A stretch of DNA of 64,000 nt from Streptomyces sp. CB01635 (GCF_002803065.1 NZ_NNBL01000018.1:1-64000); one strand, 5' to 3'; shown: positions 1 through 9,442, numbered from the stretch's first letter. Numbers and translations: made by a program. Notes: generated by a model not told the origin, from the sequence alone.

Positions 1-359
1 AGCCAGTACCAGCGCGGGAAGCTCGCCCGCCCCAGCAGGCTCATCCCCACACAGATCACGATCGCGTAGGCCGCGAGCCCCAGCATCGGATTCGGGAACC
101 CGAACGCCGACGCCTGCTCGCTCTTCATGATGTTCCCGCACGACACGACCGGGTTCAGACTGCAGCCCGGCGTGAAGTTCGGGTCCTCGAGCAGCTTGAA
201 CTTGTCGATCGTGATGACCCACGCCGCGAGCAGCCCCGCCGCACCGGTGATCACCAGAAGCAGCGCGAAACCCAGGGAGCCCCCGGCACTGCGGGGAGCG
301 CCCGCTCCGTCGCCGCCGGTGGAAGAGGCGCTGTCGCTTGCCGTGGTCGTCTTGCTCAT
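1..359 (-). CDS. Vitamin K epoxide reductase family protein (3' part outside window)
   Basis: Integral membrane thiol oxidoreductase of the VKOR family, which in actinobacteria re-oxidises DsbA-type proteins to drive disulfide formation outside the membrane. About 119 N-terminal residues are present. A Ser/Gly-rich cytoplasmic start is followed by a first membrane helix (GFALLLVITGAAGLLAAWVI), then a loop with two cysteines in the family context CSLNPVVSCGNIM, and the start of a second helix. The CxxC redox motif expected later in the protein is beyond the left edge. The ATG at 359 begins MSKTTTAS. Read convergent genes are absent; hisS lies upstream on the same strand, separated by a strong hairpin. 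Confidence 0.88.
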   Translation of the reverse strand, partial: MSKTTTASDSASSTGGDGAGAPRSAGGSLGFALLLVITGAAGLLAAWVITIDKFKLLEDPNFTPGCSLNPVVSCGNIMKSEQASAFGFPNPMLGLAAYAIVICVGMSLLGRASFPRWYW

Positions 360-520
360 CACGCCGTTCCGTCGCTTGAGGTGGTGGCCTGCTGGCAGCC
401 TTATTCTGCCGCACGCGCCTGTGTGTCCACCGTTCGATGGACATAAGCATGTACGGCCGACGGTCCCGAAGCGTTCGCTCCGACGGGGCGCTCCCTGACA
501 TGACGACACATGGCACGAAC

Positions 521-560
521 AGGAAAGGAGCGGGGCACGCGCGTGCCCCGCTCCTTTCCT
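521..560 (-). terminator. Strong hairpin downstream of hisS
   Basis: A perfect inverted repeat with 20-base arms (521-540 and 541-560, no spacer) lies 15 bases after the hisS stop codon. It is the expected end of the MBL-hisS transcript and isolates it from the VKOR gene. No clear U-run follows, which is usual for Streptomyces. Confidence 0.8.
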
Positions 561-575
561 GCTCCTGAGGCCCGA

Positions 576-1838
576 CTACGCCAGCTTGGCCTTCAGGACA
601 GCCACGATCTCCTCGACCGCCACCGCGTCCTGCTCGCCCGACTCCATGTCCTTGAGCTGGACGACGCCGTCGGCGAGGTCGCGTTCGCCGGCGACGATGG
701 TGAAGCGGGCGCCGCTGCGGTTCGCGTTCTTCATCGCGCCCTTGAGACCCTTGCCGCCGTACGAGAAGTCGGCGGAGACGCCGGCCCGGCGCAGCTCCGT
801 GACCTTCGAGAAGAGGACGCGGCGGGCCTCGTCGCCGAGCGGCACCGCGAACACGCTGGTGGTGGAGGGGAGTTCGAGCTCCACGCCCTCCGCCTCCAGC
901 GCCAGGACCGTGCGGTCGACGCCGAGCGCCCAGCCGACGGACGGCAGCGACGGGCCGCCGATCATCTCGGACAGGCCGTCGTAGCGGCCGCCGCCGCCCA
1001 CCGCGGACTGCGAGCCGAGACCGTCGTGGACGAACTCGAACGTGGTGCGCGTGTAGTAGTCGAGCCCGCGGACCAGCTTCTCGTCGTCCTCATAGGCGAC
1101 GCCCTCGGCGGTCAGGAGTTCACGGACCTGCTCGTGGTACGCCTTGCAGCCGTCGCACAGGTAGTCGCGCAGCGAGGGCGCGCCGACGAGCTGCTTCTGG
1201 ACGTCGGGGCGCTTGTCGTCGAGGACGCGCAGCGGGTTGATCTCGGCGCGGCGCAGGGTGTCCTCGTCGAGGTCGAGGCCGCGCAGGAAGTCCTGGAGCG
1301 CCGCGCGGTAGACGGGCCGGCACTCGTTGTCGCCGAGCGAGTTCAGCAGGATGCGGAAGTCGCGCAGCCCGAGCGAGCGGTACGCCTGGTCGGCCAGGAT
1401 GATCAGCTCGGCGTCGAGCGCCGGGTCCTCCGCGCCGATCGCCTCGGCGCCGACCTGCGAGAAGTGCCTGTAACGGCCCTTCTGGGGGCGCTCGTAGCGG
1501 TAGTACGAGCCCGAGTACCAGAGCTTGACCGGGAGGTTGCCGGCCTTGTGGAGGTTGGCCTCCAGGGCGGCGCGCAGCACGGACGCGGTGCCTTCGGGGC
1601 GCAGGGCGAGCTTGTCGCCGCCCTTGGTCTCGAAGGCGTACATCTCCTTGGTGACGATGTCGGTGGACTCACCGACACCACGCGCGAACAGCTCGACGTT
1701 TTCGAAGCCGGGCGTCTCGACGTAGCCGTAGCCGGAGTTCCTCAGCGGGGTGGAGATGGCGTCGCGTACCGCGAGGTACGTCGCGGAGTCGGGGGGAAGC
1801 AGGTCGTACGTGCCCTTGGGGGCCTGAAAGGTGCTCAC
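576..1838 (-). CDS. hisS: Histidyl-tRNA synthetase
   Basis: Class II aminoacyl-tRNA synthetase that charges tRNA-His in the cytoplasm; 420 residues, a normal bacterial length. The N-terminal catalytic core begins with APKGTYDLLPPDS, motif 2 is RYERPQKGRYR (residues 114-124), and the histidine-specific motif LVRGLDYYTRT is followed by GGGGRYDGL. A C-terminal anticodon-binding domain ends the protein. The GTG start at 1838 gives VSTFQAPKG, the usual N-terminus. It lies 12 bases downstream of the MBL-fold hydrolase gene, so the two are probably co-transcribed; this pairing is also found in mycobacteria. Confidence 0.97.
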   Translation of the reverse strand: MSTFQAPKGTYDLLPPDSATYLAVRDAISTPLRNSGYGYVETPGFENVELFARGVGESTDIVTKEMYAFETKGGDKLALRPEGTASVLRAALEANLHKAGNLPVKLWYSGSYYRYERPQKGRYRHFSQVGAEAIGAEDPALDAELIILADQAYRSLGLRDFRILLNSLGDNECRPVYRAALQDFLRGLDLDEDTLRRAEINPLRVLDDKRPDVQKQLVGAPSLRDYLCDGCKAYHEQVRELLTAEGVAYEDDEKLVRGLDYYTRTTFEFVHDGLGSQSAVGGGGRYDGLSEMIGGPSLPSVGWALGVDRTVLALEAEGVELELPSTTSVFAVPLGDEARRVLFSKVTELRRAGVSADFSYGGKGLKGAMKNANRSGARFTIVAGERDLADGVVQLKDMESGEQDAVAVEEIVAVLKAKLA

Positions 1839-1850
1839 GGAAGTCTCTCG

Positions 1851-2561
1851 TCACATTCCTCGTCGGGGAGCCTCGAAGGAGGTTCCCTGGCCGGCGGCCA
1901 CCTGCCGCAGATACGGGTTGGTGGCGCGTTCCTGGCCGATGGTCGTCTGGGAGCCGTGCCCGGAGAGCACCACGGTCCGGTCGTCGAGCGGCAGGCACAC
2001 GCGTGCCAGCGATTCGAGCATGTCGTCCATGGAGCCACCGGGCAGATCGGTGCGTCCGATGGAGCCGGCGAAGAGCAGATCCCCGGAGAAGAACACGGAC
2101 GGGATGTCCGCGCTCTCGGGCATCGTGAAGGCCACCGACCCCTTGGTATGACCCGGCGCGTGCGCCACGGTCAGGTCGAGACCCGCCAGCTTCAGTTCGG
2201 CGCCGTCGCTCAGCTCCCGCACGTCGTCGGGCTCCCCCACGGTCAGCTCACCCATCAGCGGCATGCCGATGGAGCGGCCGAGCGCCTTCTCCGGATCGCT
2301 CATCATGTAGCGGTCGGAGGGGTGGATCCACGCCGGGACGTCATGGGCCCCGCACACGGGGACGACGGAGGCGACGTGGTCGATGTGGCCATGCGTGAGG
2401 ATGACGGCGACCGGCTTGAGCCGATGCTTCTCGAGCGCGTCCTCGACTCCCTGGGTGGCCTGGTGGCCGGGGTCGATGATCACGCACTCCTCACCCGCGG
2501 CGGGGGCAACCAGGTAACAGTTGGTGCCCCAGGCCCCGGCGGGGAACCCGGCAATCAGCAC
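1851..2561 (-). CDS. MBL-fold metallo-hydrolase (glyoxalase II-like)
   Basis: Cytoplasmic metallo-beta-lactamase-fold hydrolase, 236 residues, resembling hydroxyacylglutathione hydrolases; the true substrate is unknown. The metal-binding motif THGHIDH is at residues 56-62, with a later conserved histidine in APGHTKGSVAF and an aspartate in FFSGDLLFAGSIGRTDLPGGS. I place the start at GTG 2561 (VLIAGFPAGAWGTN), because a good ribosome site (GAAGGA) sits 6-7 bases upstream and the extension to 2672 looks non-coding. It is followed at 12 bases by hisS. The same neighbour pair occurs in M. tuberculosis (Rv2581c-hisS). Confidence 0.9.
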   Translation of the reverse strand: MLIAGFPAGAWGTNCYLVAPAAGEECVIIDPGHQATQGVEDALEKHRLKPVAVILTHGHIDHVASVVPVCGAHDVPAWIHPSDRYMMSDPEKALGRSIGMPLMGELTVGEPDDVRELSDGAELKLAGLDLTVAHAPGHTKGSVAFTMPESADIPSVFFSGDLLFAGSIGRTDLPGGSMDDMLESLARVCLPLDDRTVVLSGHGSQTTIGQERATNPYLRQVAAGQGTSFEAPRRGM

Positions 2562-2777
2562 GATCGTCCTTCGTATGTCGTCCGGCGGAAGTGTGTCCGC
2601 AGAAGAATGCGGCAGATCAGAGCCTACCGGCGCTGCCGATTCCACAGCTAACCCATATACGGTACGGGGCACACAGCAGGCGGTCGTAACAGGTCCAGTT
2701 CAGACCCGGTTCGTCCCGTTCGAATCACTTCGGATCGGTTCGGAATCAGGTCTCGCGACGTACGAGGAGTAGACCCG

Positions 2778-3590
2778 GTGGTCAGCAACGATCAGCGGCG
2801 GCGGCAGCTCGCCCGGGAGAAGTTCTTGCGGCAGCAGCAGCGGCGGGAGTCGGCGCGGCGCAGGGCGCGCACACGCAACACGGTGATCGCGTCGGCGTTG
2901 GCCGTGGTCGTGGTGGCGGGCGCCGGCGCGTTCGCCGCCGGGGCCTTCGACGGCAAGGACAAGAAGGACTCCGCGGCCTCCAAGCCGAGCGCGAGCCCCT
3001 CCAAGGCCGCCGACCCGTGCGAGAAGCCCGCCGCGGGCAAGGTGAAGCCGCTCAGCTGGAAGAAGGAGCCGGCGCTCACCATCGACAAGTCGGCCGGCTA
3101 CACGATGAACCTCGCGACGACGTGCGGCGACATCGGCATCGGGCTCAAGGCGAAGGAGGCTCCGCACACCGTCAACTCCTTCGACTTCCTCGCCGGCAAG
3201 GGCTTCTTCGACCACACGAAGTGCCACCGGCTCACCACCAACGGGATCTACGTCCTGCAGTGCGGCGACCCGAAGGGCACCGGCGCGGGCGGCCCGGGCT
3301 ACACGATCCCGGACGAGAACCTGAAGGACAAAAGCCTGAAGGGGAACGTGTATCCGGCGGGCACGATCGCGATGGCGAACACGGGCCAGAAGCACACCGG
3401 CGGCAGCCAGTTCTTCCTCGTGTACCAGGACAGTCAGTTGCCGCCGAGCTACACACCGTTCGGGACCATTTCCGATTCCGGCATGAAGGTGCTCAAGAAG
3501 ATCGCCGCCGCAGGTGAGAGCACCGGGCAGGGTGACGGCGCCCCGAACGCCACCGTCGTGATCGACAAGGCGACCGTGAAGAAATCCTGA
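2778..3590 (+). CDS. Membrane-anchored cyclophilin-type peptidyl-prolyl isomerase
   Basis: Cyclophilin-fold PPIase likely acting on the outer face of the membrane; 270 residues. A very basic cytoplasmic segment (QRRRQLAREKFLRQQQRR, with further Arg) is followed by one membrane helix at about residues 35-55, a Lys/Ser/Pro linker, and a cyclophilin domain from about 105. Recognisable core segments are TMNLATTCGDIGI, NSFDFLAGKGFFD, and the GGSQFFLVYQD active-site strand. The catalytic-pocket residues are partly divergent (CHRLTTNGIYVLQCGDP). GTG 2778 is preceded by GAGGAG at 2764-2769. It is divergent from the MBL-hisS pair, with 216 bp of shared promoter region. Confidence 0.92.
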   Translation: MVSNDQRRRQLAREKFLRQQQRRESARRRARTRNTVIASALAVVVVAGAGAFAAGAFDGKDKKDSAASKPSASPSKAADPCEKPAAGKVKPLSWKKEPALTIDKSAGYTMNLATTCGDIGIGLKAKEAPHTVNSFDFLAGKGFFDHTKCHRLTTNGIYVLQCGDPKGTGAGGPGYTIPDENLKDKSLKGNVYPAGTIAMANTGQKHTGGSQFFLVYQDSQLPPSYTPFGTISDSGMKVLKKIAAAGESTGQGDGAPNATVVIDKATVKKS

Positions 3591-3724
3591 CCGCCGGCGG
3601 TGAAATTTCGGTCGCGCGGGATGCGGACAGCCGCCCCGCCGGTCGCCTATGTTGGCCGTGACGAAACTGTGGACGATGCCCGGGGGCCCAAGGCGCCCCG
3701 CAGGCATCATGTGGAGGAGGCGCT

Positions 3725-4957
3725 GTGAGCAGCGACCCGTGGGGCCGCGTCGATGAGACGGGGACCGTGTACGTGCGTTCGGCCGACGGCAGCGAGCGTG
3801 AAGTCGGTTCGTGGCAGGCAGGTTCTCCTGACGAGGCCCTCGCCTACTTCAAGCGCAAGTACGACGGCCTGGTCGTCGAGATCGGGCTCCTCGAGCGCCG
3901 GGTGCAGACGACCGACCTGTCGGCGAAGGACGCCACGACCGCCATCGAGCACCTGCGCGAGCAGGTGACCGACGCGCACGCCGTCGGCGATCTGGAGGCG
4001 CTGGGCAAGCGCCTGGACAAGCTCGTCGAGACCGTCGACGCGCGCCGCGAGGAGCGCAAGGTCCAGAAGGCGAAGCAGTCCGACGAGGCGCGGCACGCCA
4101 AGGAGGCCCTGGTCACCGAGGCCGAGGAGCTGGCCCAGAGCGAGCAGTGGCGCGCGGCCGGCGAGCGGCTGCGGGCGCTGGTGGACACCTGGAAGGGTCT
4201 GCCGCGTCTGGACCGCAAGTCGGACGACGAGCTGTGGCACCGCTTCTCGCACGCGCGCTCGGCGTTCTCGAAGCGCCGCAAGGCGCACTTCGCCTCGCTG
4301 GACGCGCAGCGCGAGGATGCCCGTCAGGCCAAGGAGAAGCTGGTCGCCGAGGCCGAGTCGCTGTCGGGCTCGACCGACTGGGGGACCACGGCCGCCCGGT
4401 ACCGCGAGCTGATGACGGACTGGAAGGCCGCGGGCCGCGCCCAGCGCGAGCACGAGGACGACCTGTGGAACCGCTTCCGCGGCGCCCAGGACGTGTTCTT
4501 CGCGGCGCGCAGCTCGGTCTTCGCCGAGCGGGACGCCGAGCAGGGCGAGAACCTCAAGCTCAAGGAGGAGCTCGCCGACGAGGCCGAGAAGCTCCTGCCG
4601 ATCGGGGACCTGAAGACGGCCCGCGCCGCCTTCCGCTCGATCAACGAGCGCTGGGAGGCCATCGGCCACGTGCCGCGCGACGCGCGTCCGAAGGTCGAGG
4701 GCCGGATGCACGCCGTGGAGCGGGCACTTCAGGAGTCCGAGGAGACCGAGTGGCGCCGGACGAACCCGGAGGCACGCGCGCGTGCCGAGGGGCTCACCGG
4801 TCAGCTCCAGGCCGCGGTCGACAAGCTGCGGGGCCAGATCGAGACGGCCCGCGCGCAGGGCAACAACGCGAAGGCCGACAAGCTGGAGCGTGAGCTCGAC
4901 GGCCGTCAGGCGCTGCTCGACCAGGCGCTCAAGGGCCTGCACGAGTTCGGCGGCTGA
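3725..4957 (+). CDS. DUF349 coiled-coil protein
   Basis: Cytoplasmic 410-residue protein made of repeated DUF349 units, long charged helices with conserved tryptophans (EQWRAAGERLRALVDTWKGL, DWGTTAARYRELMTDWKAAG, LKTARAAFRSINERWEAIG). The family has no assigned biochemical role. The N-terminus (WGRVDETGTVYVR) is a short beta segment typical of the actinobacterial members. Strong ribosome site GGAGGAGG at about 3712-3719 supports the GTG start. It lies 134 bp after the cyclophilin gene and converges with relA across a bidirectional terminator. Confidence 0.9.
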   Translation: MSSDPWGRVDETGTVYVRSADGSEREVGSWQAGSPDEALAYFKRKYDGLVVEIGLLERRVQTTDLSAKDATTAIEHLREQVTDAHAVGDLEALGKRLDKLVETVDARREERKVQKAKQSDEARHAKEALVTEAEELAQSEQWRAAGERLRALVDTWKGLPRLDRKSDDELWHRFSHARSAFSKRRKAHFASLDAQREDARQAKEKLVAEAESLSGSTDWGTTAARYRELMTDWKAAGRAQREHEDDLWNRFRGAQDVFFAARSSVFAERDAEQGENLKLKEELADEAEKLLPIGDLKTARAAFRSINERWEAIGHVPRDARPKVEGRMHAVERALQESEETEWRRTNPEARARAEGLTGQLQAAVDKLRGQIETARAQGNNAKADKLERELDGRQALLDQALKGLHEFGG

Positions 4958-4971
4958 GCAGTCATCGCATG

Positions 4972-5014
4972 ATGGGAAGGGCCCCCGGCGCTGAGCGCCG
5001 GGGGCCCTTCCCAT
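4972..5014. terminator. Bidirectional terminator between DUF349 gene and relA
   Basis: Perfect inverted repeat with 21-base arms (4972-4992 and 4994-5014) around a single central base, placed in the 66-bp gap between two convergent genes. It can stop transcription from both sides. Confidence 0.85.
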
Positions 5015-5023
5015 GTCTGTCGG

Positions 5024-7615
5024 CTACGGTCTGCGCGCCGACGTCACGCGGTAGACGTCGTAGACGCCCTCCACTCCCCTGACCGCCTTCAGGACGTGAC
5101 CCAGGTGCTTGGGGTCGCCCATCTCGAAGGTGAAGCGGGAGGTGGCCACCCGGTCGCGGGACGTCTGCACGGCCGCGGACAGGATGTTGACGTGCTGGTC
5201 GGACAGGACCCTGGTGACGTCCGAGAGCAGCCGAGAGCGGTCGAGGGCCTCGACCTGTATGGCGACGAGGAAGACCGAGGACTGCGTGGGCGCCCACTCG
5301 ACCTCGAGGATCCGCTCGGGCTCACGGGACAGCGACTCGACGTTCACACAGTCGCTGCGGTGCACCGATACGCCGCTGCCGCGCGTGACGAAGCCGATGA
5401 TGGGGTCGCCGGGGACGGGCGTGCAGCAGCGGGCCAGCTTGACCCACACGTCCTCGACGCCCTTGACGACCACGCCGGGGTCGGCGTTCGCCCGGCGCTT
5501 GGAGCGGCCGCGCGACGGGGGCGCGCTCTCGGCGATGTCCTCGTTGGCGGCCTCCTCGCCGCCGAGGGCCTGGACGAGCTTCTGGACGACGCTCTGCGCG
5601 GTGACGTGGCCTTCGCCGATCGCCGCGTACAGGGACGAGATGTCGGGGTAGCGCATCTCGTGCGCGAGCGTGACCAGCGAGTCGCCCGTCAGGATCCGCT
5701 GGATCGGCAGGTTCTGCTTGCGCATGGCGCGGACGATGGCGTCCTTGCCCTGCTCGATCGCCTCGTCGCGGCGCTCCTTGGAGAACCAGGCACGGATCTT
5801 GTTGCGCGCCCGGGGCGACTTGACGAAGCCGAGCCAGTCGCGGGACGGGCCCGCGCCTTCGGCCTTGGAGGTGAAGACCTCCACCAAGTCGCCGTTGTCC
5901 AGGGTCGATTCGAGCGGAACGAGCCGCCCGTTGACCCGTGCTCCTATGGTCCGGTGGCCGACCTCGGTGTGGACCGCGTACGAGAAGTCCACCGGGGTCG
6001 CACCGGCCGGCAGCGCTATGACGTCGCCCTTCGGCGTGAAGACGAAGACCTCGTTGCGCGACAGGTCGAAGCGCAGGGACTCCAGGAACTCGCCCGGGTC
6101 CTCCGTCTCCTTCTGCCAGTCGAGCAACTGGCGCAGCCACGCCATGTCGTTGAGGTGGTCGTCCTTGCCCGTGCTCTTCGGGGCGTCGGAGCGCACCTTG
6201 GAGGCACCGGCGACGGCCTCCTGCTTGTACTTCCAGTGCGCCGCGATGCCGTACTCGGCGCGGCGGTGCATGTCGAACGTACGGATCTGCAGCTCAACGG
6301 GCTTGCCGTTGGGGCCGATCACCGTCGTGTGCAGCGACTGGTACATGTTGAACTTGGGCATCGCGATGTAGTCCTTGAACCGGCCGGGGACCGGGTTCCA
6401 TCGCGCGTGCACCGTGCCGAGGGCGGCGTAACAGTCCCTCACCGTGTCGACAAGGACACGAATGCCCACCAGGTCGTAGATCTCCGCGAAGTCACGGCCG
6501 CGGACGATCATCTTCTGGTAGACGCTGTAGTAGTGCTTCGGGCGGCCGGTGACGGTCGCCTTGATGCGGGCGGCGCGCAGGTCGCTCTGCACCTCGTCGG
6601 TCACTATGGCGAGGTACTCGTCGCGCTTGGGCGCGCGCTCGGCCACCAGACGCACGATCTCGTCGTACATCTTGGGGTAGAGGATCGCGAAGGCGAGGTC
6701 CTCCAGCTCCCACTTGATGGTGTTCATGCCCAGGCGGTGCGCCAGCGGGGCGTAGATCTCCAGCGTCTCGCGGGCCTTCTTCTCCTGCTTCTCGCGCTTG
6801 AGGTACCGCATCGTGCGCATGTTGTGCAGGCGGTCGGCGAGCTTGATGACCAGGACGCGCGGGTCCTTGGCCATCGCGACAACCATCTTGCGGACGGTCT
6901 CGGCCTGCGCGGCCTCGCCGAACTTGACCTTGTCCAGCTTGGTGACGCCGTCGACGAGCAGGGCGACCTGGTCGCCGAAGTCGCGGCGCAGGGTGTCCAG
7001 GCCGTACTCGGTGTCCTCGACCGTGTCGTGCAGCAGGCCCGCCATCAGCGTCGCGGGGTCCATGCCGAGCTCGGCGAGGATCGTCGTCACCGCGAGCGGG
7101 TGCGTGATGTACGGGTCGCCGCTCTTGCGCTTCTGACCGCGGTGCCAGCGCTCGGCGACCTGGTAGGCGCGCTCGACCTGGCGCAGCGTGGACGTCTCGA
7201 TCTTCGGGTCGTTGCTGCGCACTATCCGCAGCAAGGGCTCGAGAACGGGGTTGTACGGGTTCGAGCGCTGGACGCCGAGACGGGCGAGGCGGGCGCGGAC
7301 GCGGTTCGAGGAGCCGGAGCGGGCGGGCTGGCCCGCTGCGGGGCGCACCACGGGCGGGGTGGGCGGCGCGGCAGGGGCCGGGGCGGCGGCCTCGGGGCCG
7401 GGGGCCGGGCGCTTGTCGGCGGGAGGCTTGGGGCGCGGCTGCTGCTCGGCCGCCTTGCCGCCCGGCGTGCCGGCGGCGCTCTGCCCGGTCTTCCCGGGCT
7501 TCGCGGGCACGACTGTGGCAGCCGCGGCCTGGTCGGCCTTCTGGTCGGGCTTGGCGGCTGTGGGTACCCCCACGCGCTCGGCGCTGGGGGAGAGTGGCTT
7601 GGCCTCGTCTGGCAA
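5024..7615 (-). CDS. relA: Bifunctional (p)ppGpp synthetase/hydrolase RelA/SpoT (Rel)
   Basis: Controls the stringent response by making and degrading (p)ppGpp. In order: a long Pro/Ala/Lys-rich disordered N-terminus (about 100 residues), an HD hydrolase domain with HDxxED at about residues 196-201, a synthetase domain (YYSVYQKM, KDYIAMPKFNMYQSLHTTV), a TGS domain (VFVFTPKGDVIALPAGATPVDFSY), a helical region, a zinc/RIS region with CCTPVPGDPIIG, and a C-terminal ACT domain. Both catalytic domains look intact. I choose the TTG at 7615 because GAGGAG sits just upstream and it gives the usual (M)PDEAKPL start; 863 residues. It is the last gene of the block running down from apt's neighbourhood but has its own 170-bp upstream gap. 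Confidence 0.96.
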   Translation of the reverse strand: MPDEAKPLSPSAERVGVPTAAKPDQKADQAAAATVVPAKPGKTGQSAAGTPGGKAAEQQPRPKPPADKRPAPGPEAAAPAPAAPPTPPVVRPAAGQPARSGSSNRVRARLARLGVQRSNPYNPVLEPLLRIVRSNDPKIETSTLRQVERAYQVAERWHRGQKRKSGDPYITHPLAVTTILAELGMDPATLMAGLLHDTVEDTEYGLDTLRRDFGDQVALLVDGVTKLDKVKFGEAAQAETVRKMVVAMAKDPRVLVIKLADRLHNMRTMRYLKREKQEKKARETLEIYAPLAHRLGMNTIKWELEDLAFAILYPKMYDEIVRLVAERAPKRDEYLAIVTDEVQSDLRAARIKATVTGRPKHYYSVYQKMIVRGRDFAEIYDLVGIRVLVDTVRDCYAALGTVHARWNPVPGRFKDYIAMPKFNMYQSLHTTVIGPNGKPVELQIRTFDMHRRAEYGIAAHWKYKQEAVAGASKVRSDAPKSTGKDDHLNDMAWLRQLLDWQKETEDPGEFLESLRFDLSRNEVFVFTPKGDVIALPAGATPVDFSYAVHTEVGHRTIGARVNGRLVPLESTLDNGDLVEVFTSKAEGAGPSRDWLGFVKSPRARNKIRAWFSKERRDEAIEQGKDAIVRAMRKQNLPIQRILTGDSLVTLAHEMRYPDISSLYAAIGEGHVTAQSVVQKLVQALGGEEAANEDIAESAPPSRGRSKRRANADPGVVVKGVEDVWVKLARCCTPVPGDPIIGFVTRGSGVSVHRSDCVNVESLSREPERILEVEWAPTQSSVFLVAIQVEALDRSRLLSDVTRVLSDQHVNILSAAVQTSRDRVATSRFTFEMGDPKHLGHVLKAVRGVEGVYDVYRVTSARRP

Positions 7616-7731
7616 CGGCGCTCCTCGTGCGCGACGGGTCCCCCGTTCAGGTCCCGGAGAGCCCATGGTATCGACACTGGGCCGCTCGCTCGCCTTCGGC
7701 CGGTGGGACGGCTTTCAAGTGCGGAAACGCA

Positions 7732-7766
7732 AAAGGCGGGCACCGGATTCCTCCGGGCCCGCCTTT
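7732..7766 (-). terminator. Hairpin downstream of apt
   Basis: Inverted repeat with 10-base arms (7732-7741 and 7757-7766). Read on the minus strand it ends in a short T-run, 18 bases after the apt stop codon. Confidence 0.7.
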
Positions 7767-7784
7767 ACGCCTGTGACCAGGTGT

Positions 7785-8324
7785 TCAGACCATGAGCAGT
7801 GAGTCCAGCGGGGCGCCGTCGAGGGCCGGGAGCAGCCGCTCGCGGCCGCTCAGGAAACCCAGCTCCATCAGGACGGCGATGCCGGCGACCTCGGCGCCCG
7901 CGCGCCGGATGAGCCGCACCGACGCCTCGGCCGTACCACCGGTGGCGAGGACGTCGTCGATCACCATGACCCGGTCACCCGCGACCAGGTCCTCGGCGTG
8001 CACCTCGATCTCGGCCGACCCGTACTCCAGGTCGTACGACTGGCTGAGCGTCGCCCCGGGGAGCTTGCCGGCCTTGCGTACGGGGATGAAGCCGAGCCCG
8101 GCGCGTACGGCGACGGGGGCGCCCAGGATGAACCCGCGCGCCTCCAGGCCGACGACCTTGGTGGCGCCGTTCGCGACGCAGAGCTCCGCGAGGGCGTCCG
8201 TGAGTGCCGTGAAGGCCGACGGGTCCGCCAGGAGCGGGGTGATGTCCTTGAACATCACGCCCGGCTCCGGGTAGTCCGGCACATCGCGGATGCGGCTGAG
8301 CAGCAGCTCCTTGATGTCGGTCAT
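7785..8324 (-). CDS. apt: Adenine phosphoribosyltransferase
   Basis: Purine salvage enzyme converting adenine and PRPP to AMP in the cytoplasm; 179 residues. The type I PRT fold shows the PRPP-binding motif VMVIDDVLATGGTA and the family N-terminus PDYPEPGVMFKDITPLL, plus EARGFILGAPVA. The ATG at 8324 overlaps the secF stop in an ATGA arrangement, so translation is probably coupled to secF. The secD-secF-apt-relA order is conserved in actinobacteria. Confidence 0.97.
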   Translation of the reverse strand: MTDIKELLLSRIRDVPDYPEPGVMFKDITPLLADPSAFTALTDALAELCVANGATKVVGLEARGFILGAPVAVRAGLGFIPVRKAGKLPGATLSQSYDLEYGSAEIEVHAEDLVAGDRVMVIDDVLATGGTAEASVRLIRRAGAEVAGIAVLMELGFLSGRERLLPALDGAPLDSLLMV

Positions 8325-9442
8325 CGGCGCTTCCCCGAAGGCCGCCCGCGGCCCCGGTTGCGCGACGCGGGCTGGTGCCGCGGGCCGACGACCGCGGTCG
8401 TGGCCTCGTCGTCCGACGGGTCGTCGTAGTCGTCGTCCTGCGGCTCCGGGGCCTCGGCGGACTCGCCCTTGGCGGCCGCCGCCGCGCGCTTGGCGAGCAC
8501 GCGCTTCTTCAGGGCCTTGATCTGCGGGTCGCGTTCCTTGAGGTCGGCGACGAGCGGAGTGGCGATGAAGATCGACGAGTACGCACCGGCCGCGAGGCCT
8601 ACGAACAGCGACAGCGAGATGTCGTTGAGCATGCCCGCGCCGAGGAAGCCGCCGCCGATGAACAGCAGGCCCGCCACCGGCAGCAGCGCGACGACCGTGG
8701 TGTTGATCGAACGCACCAGCGTGCCGTTGATGGAACGGTTGGCGACCTCGCTGTACGTGAAGCGGGTCTGCTTGGTGATGTCCTTCGTGCCCTCCTTCAA
8801 GGAGTCGAAGACGACCACCGTGTCGTAGAGCGAGTAACCGAGGATGGTCAGCAGACCGATGATGGTGCCCGTGGTGACCTCGAAGCCGACCAGCGCGTAG
8901 ATCCCGACCGTGATCGTGAGGTCGTGGATCAGTGCTACCAGGGCCGCGATCGCCATGCGCCACTCGAAGGCGATGGCCAGATAGATCACCACGAGGATCA
9001 TGAACACGATCAGGCCGGTCCATGCCTTGTTGGCGATCGTCTCGCCCCAGCTGGGTCCGACGAGGTCGGCGTTGATCTTCGCCTCGGGGACGTTGAGGTC
9101 CTTCGAGAGTTGGGTCTTGATCTGGTCGGACTTCGCGGTGTCCACGCCGGAGATCTGGATGCGCAGACCGCCGGTGCCGAGCTCCTGGACGATCGCGTCG
9201 TGGCTGGAAGCCGCTTCGGCGGACCGCTCCGCCGTGCCCGCGGAGACGCTGGTCTTCGGGGTGGTGAAGACCGCGCCTCCCTCGAACTCGATGCCCATGT
9301 TCAGACCACGCACCGCCAGGCCGACAATGGCCGTGATGGTGATCAGGATCGAGACGCCGTACCAGATCTTGCGCTTGCCGATGAAGTCGTAGCCGACTTC
9401 ACCGCGGATGAGCCGGGCGCCGAGATGGCCGAGCTTCGACAT
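8321..9442 (-). CDS. secF: Protein translocase subunit SecF
   Basis: Membrane subunit of the SecDF complex that uses proton motive force to assist late steps of Sec export; 373 residues. Six membrane helices are visible: one near residue 25-45, a periplasmic-type loop, then five in the second half (TGLIVFMILVVIYLAIAF, MAIAALVALIHDLTITVGIYALVGFE and so on). RIQISGVDT and the DTVVVFDSLKE motif are family marks. The C-terminus is a long acidic/basic tail. The ATG at 9442 is 1 base from the secD stop, with AAGGAGG inside the secD end. Confidence 0.97.
   Translation of the reverse strand: MSKLGHLGARLIRGEVGYDFIGKRKIWYGVSILITITAIVGLAVRGLNMGIEFEGGAVFTTPKTSVSAGTAERSAEAASSHDAIVQELGTGGLRIQISGVDTAKSDQIKTQLSKDLNVPEAKINADLVGPSWGETIANKAWTGLIVFMILVVIYLAIAFEWRMAIAALVALIHDLTITVGIYALVGFEVTTGTIIGLLTILGYSLYDTVVVFDSLKEGTKDITKQTRFTYSEVANRSINGTLVRSINTTVVALLPVAGLLFIGGGFLGAGMLNDISLSLFVGLAAGAYSSIFIATPLVADLKERDPQIKALKKRVLAKRAAAAAKGESAEAPEPQDDDYDDPSDDEATTAVVGPRHQPASRNRGRGRPSGKRR

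Noticed and set aside
510..2651. Long plus-strand open frame over hisS and the MBL gene
   Set aside because: Antisense frame of high-GC coding sequence: Arg/Ala/Gly/Val-rich, no motif, while the minus strand holds clear families.
2665..2760. Repeated GGTTCG/CGTTCG words before the cyclophilin gene
   Set aside because: Irregular spacing and short units; probably chance in GC-rich promoter DNA.
5096..7795. 899-codon plus-strand open frame over relA
   Set aside because: Antisense shadow of a complete relA with all domains; no ribosome site or family features.
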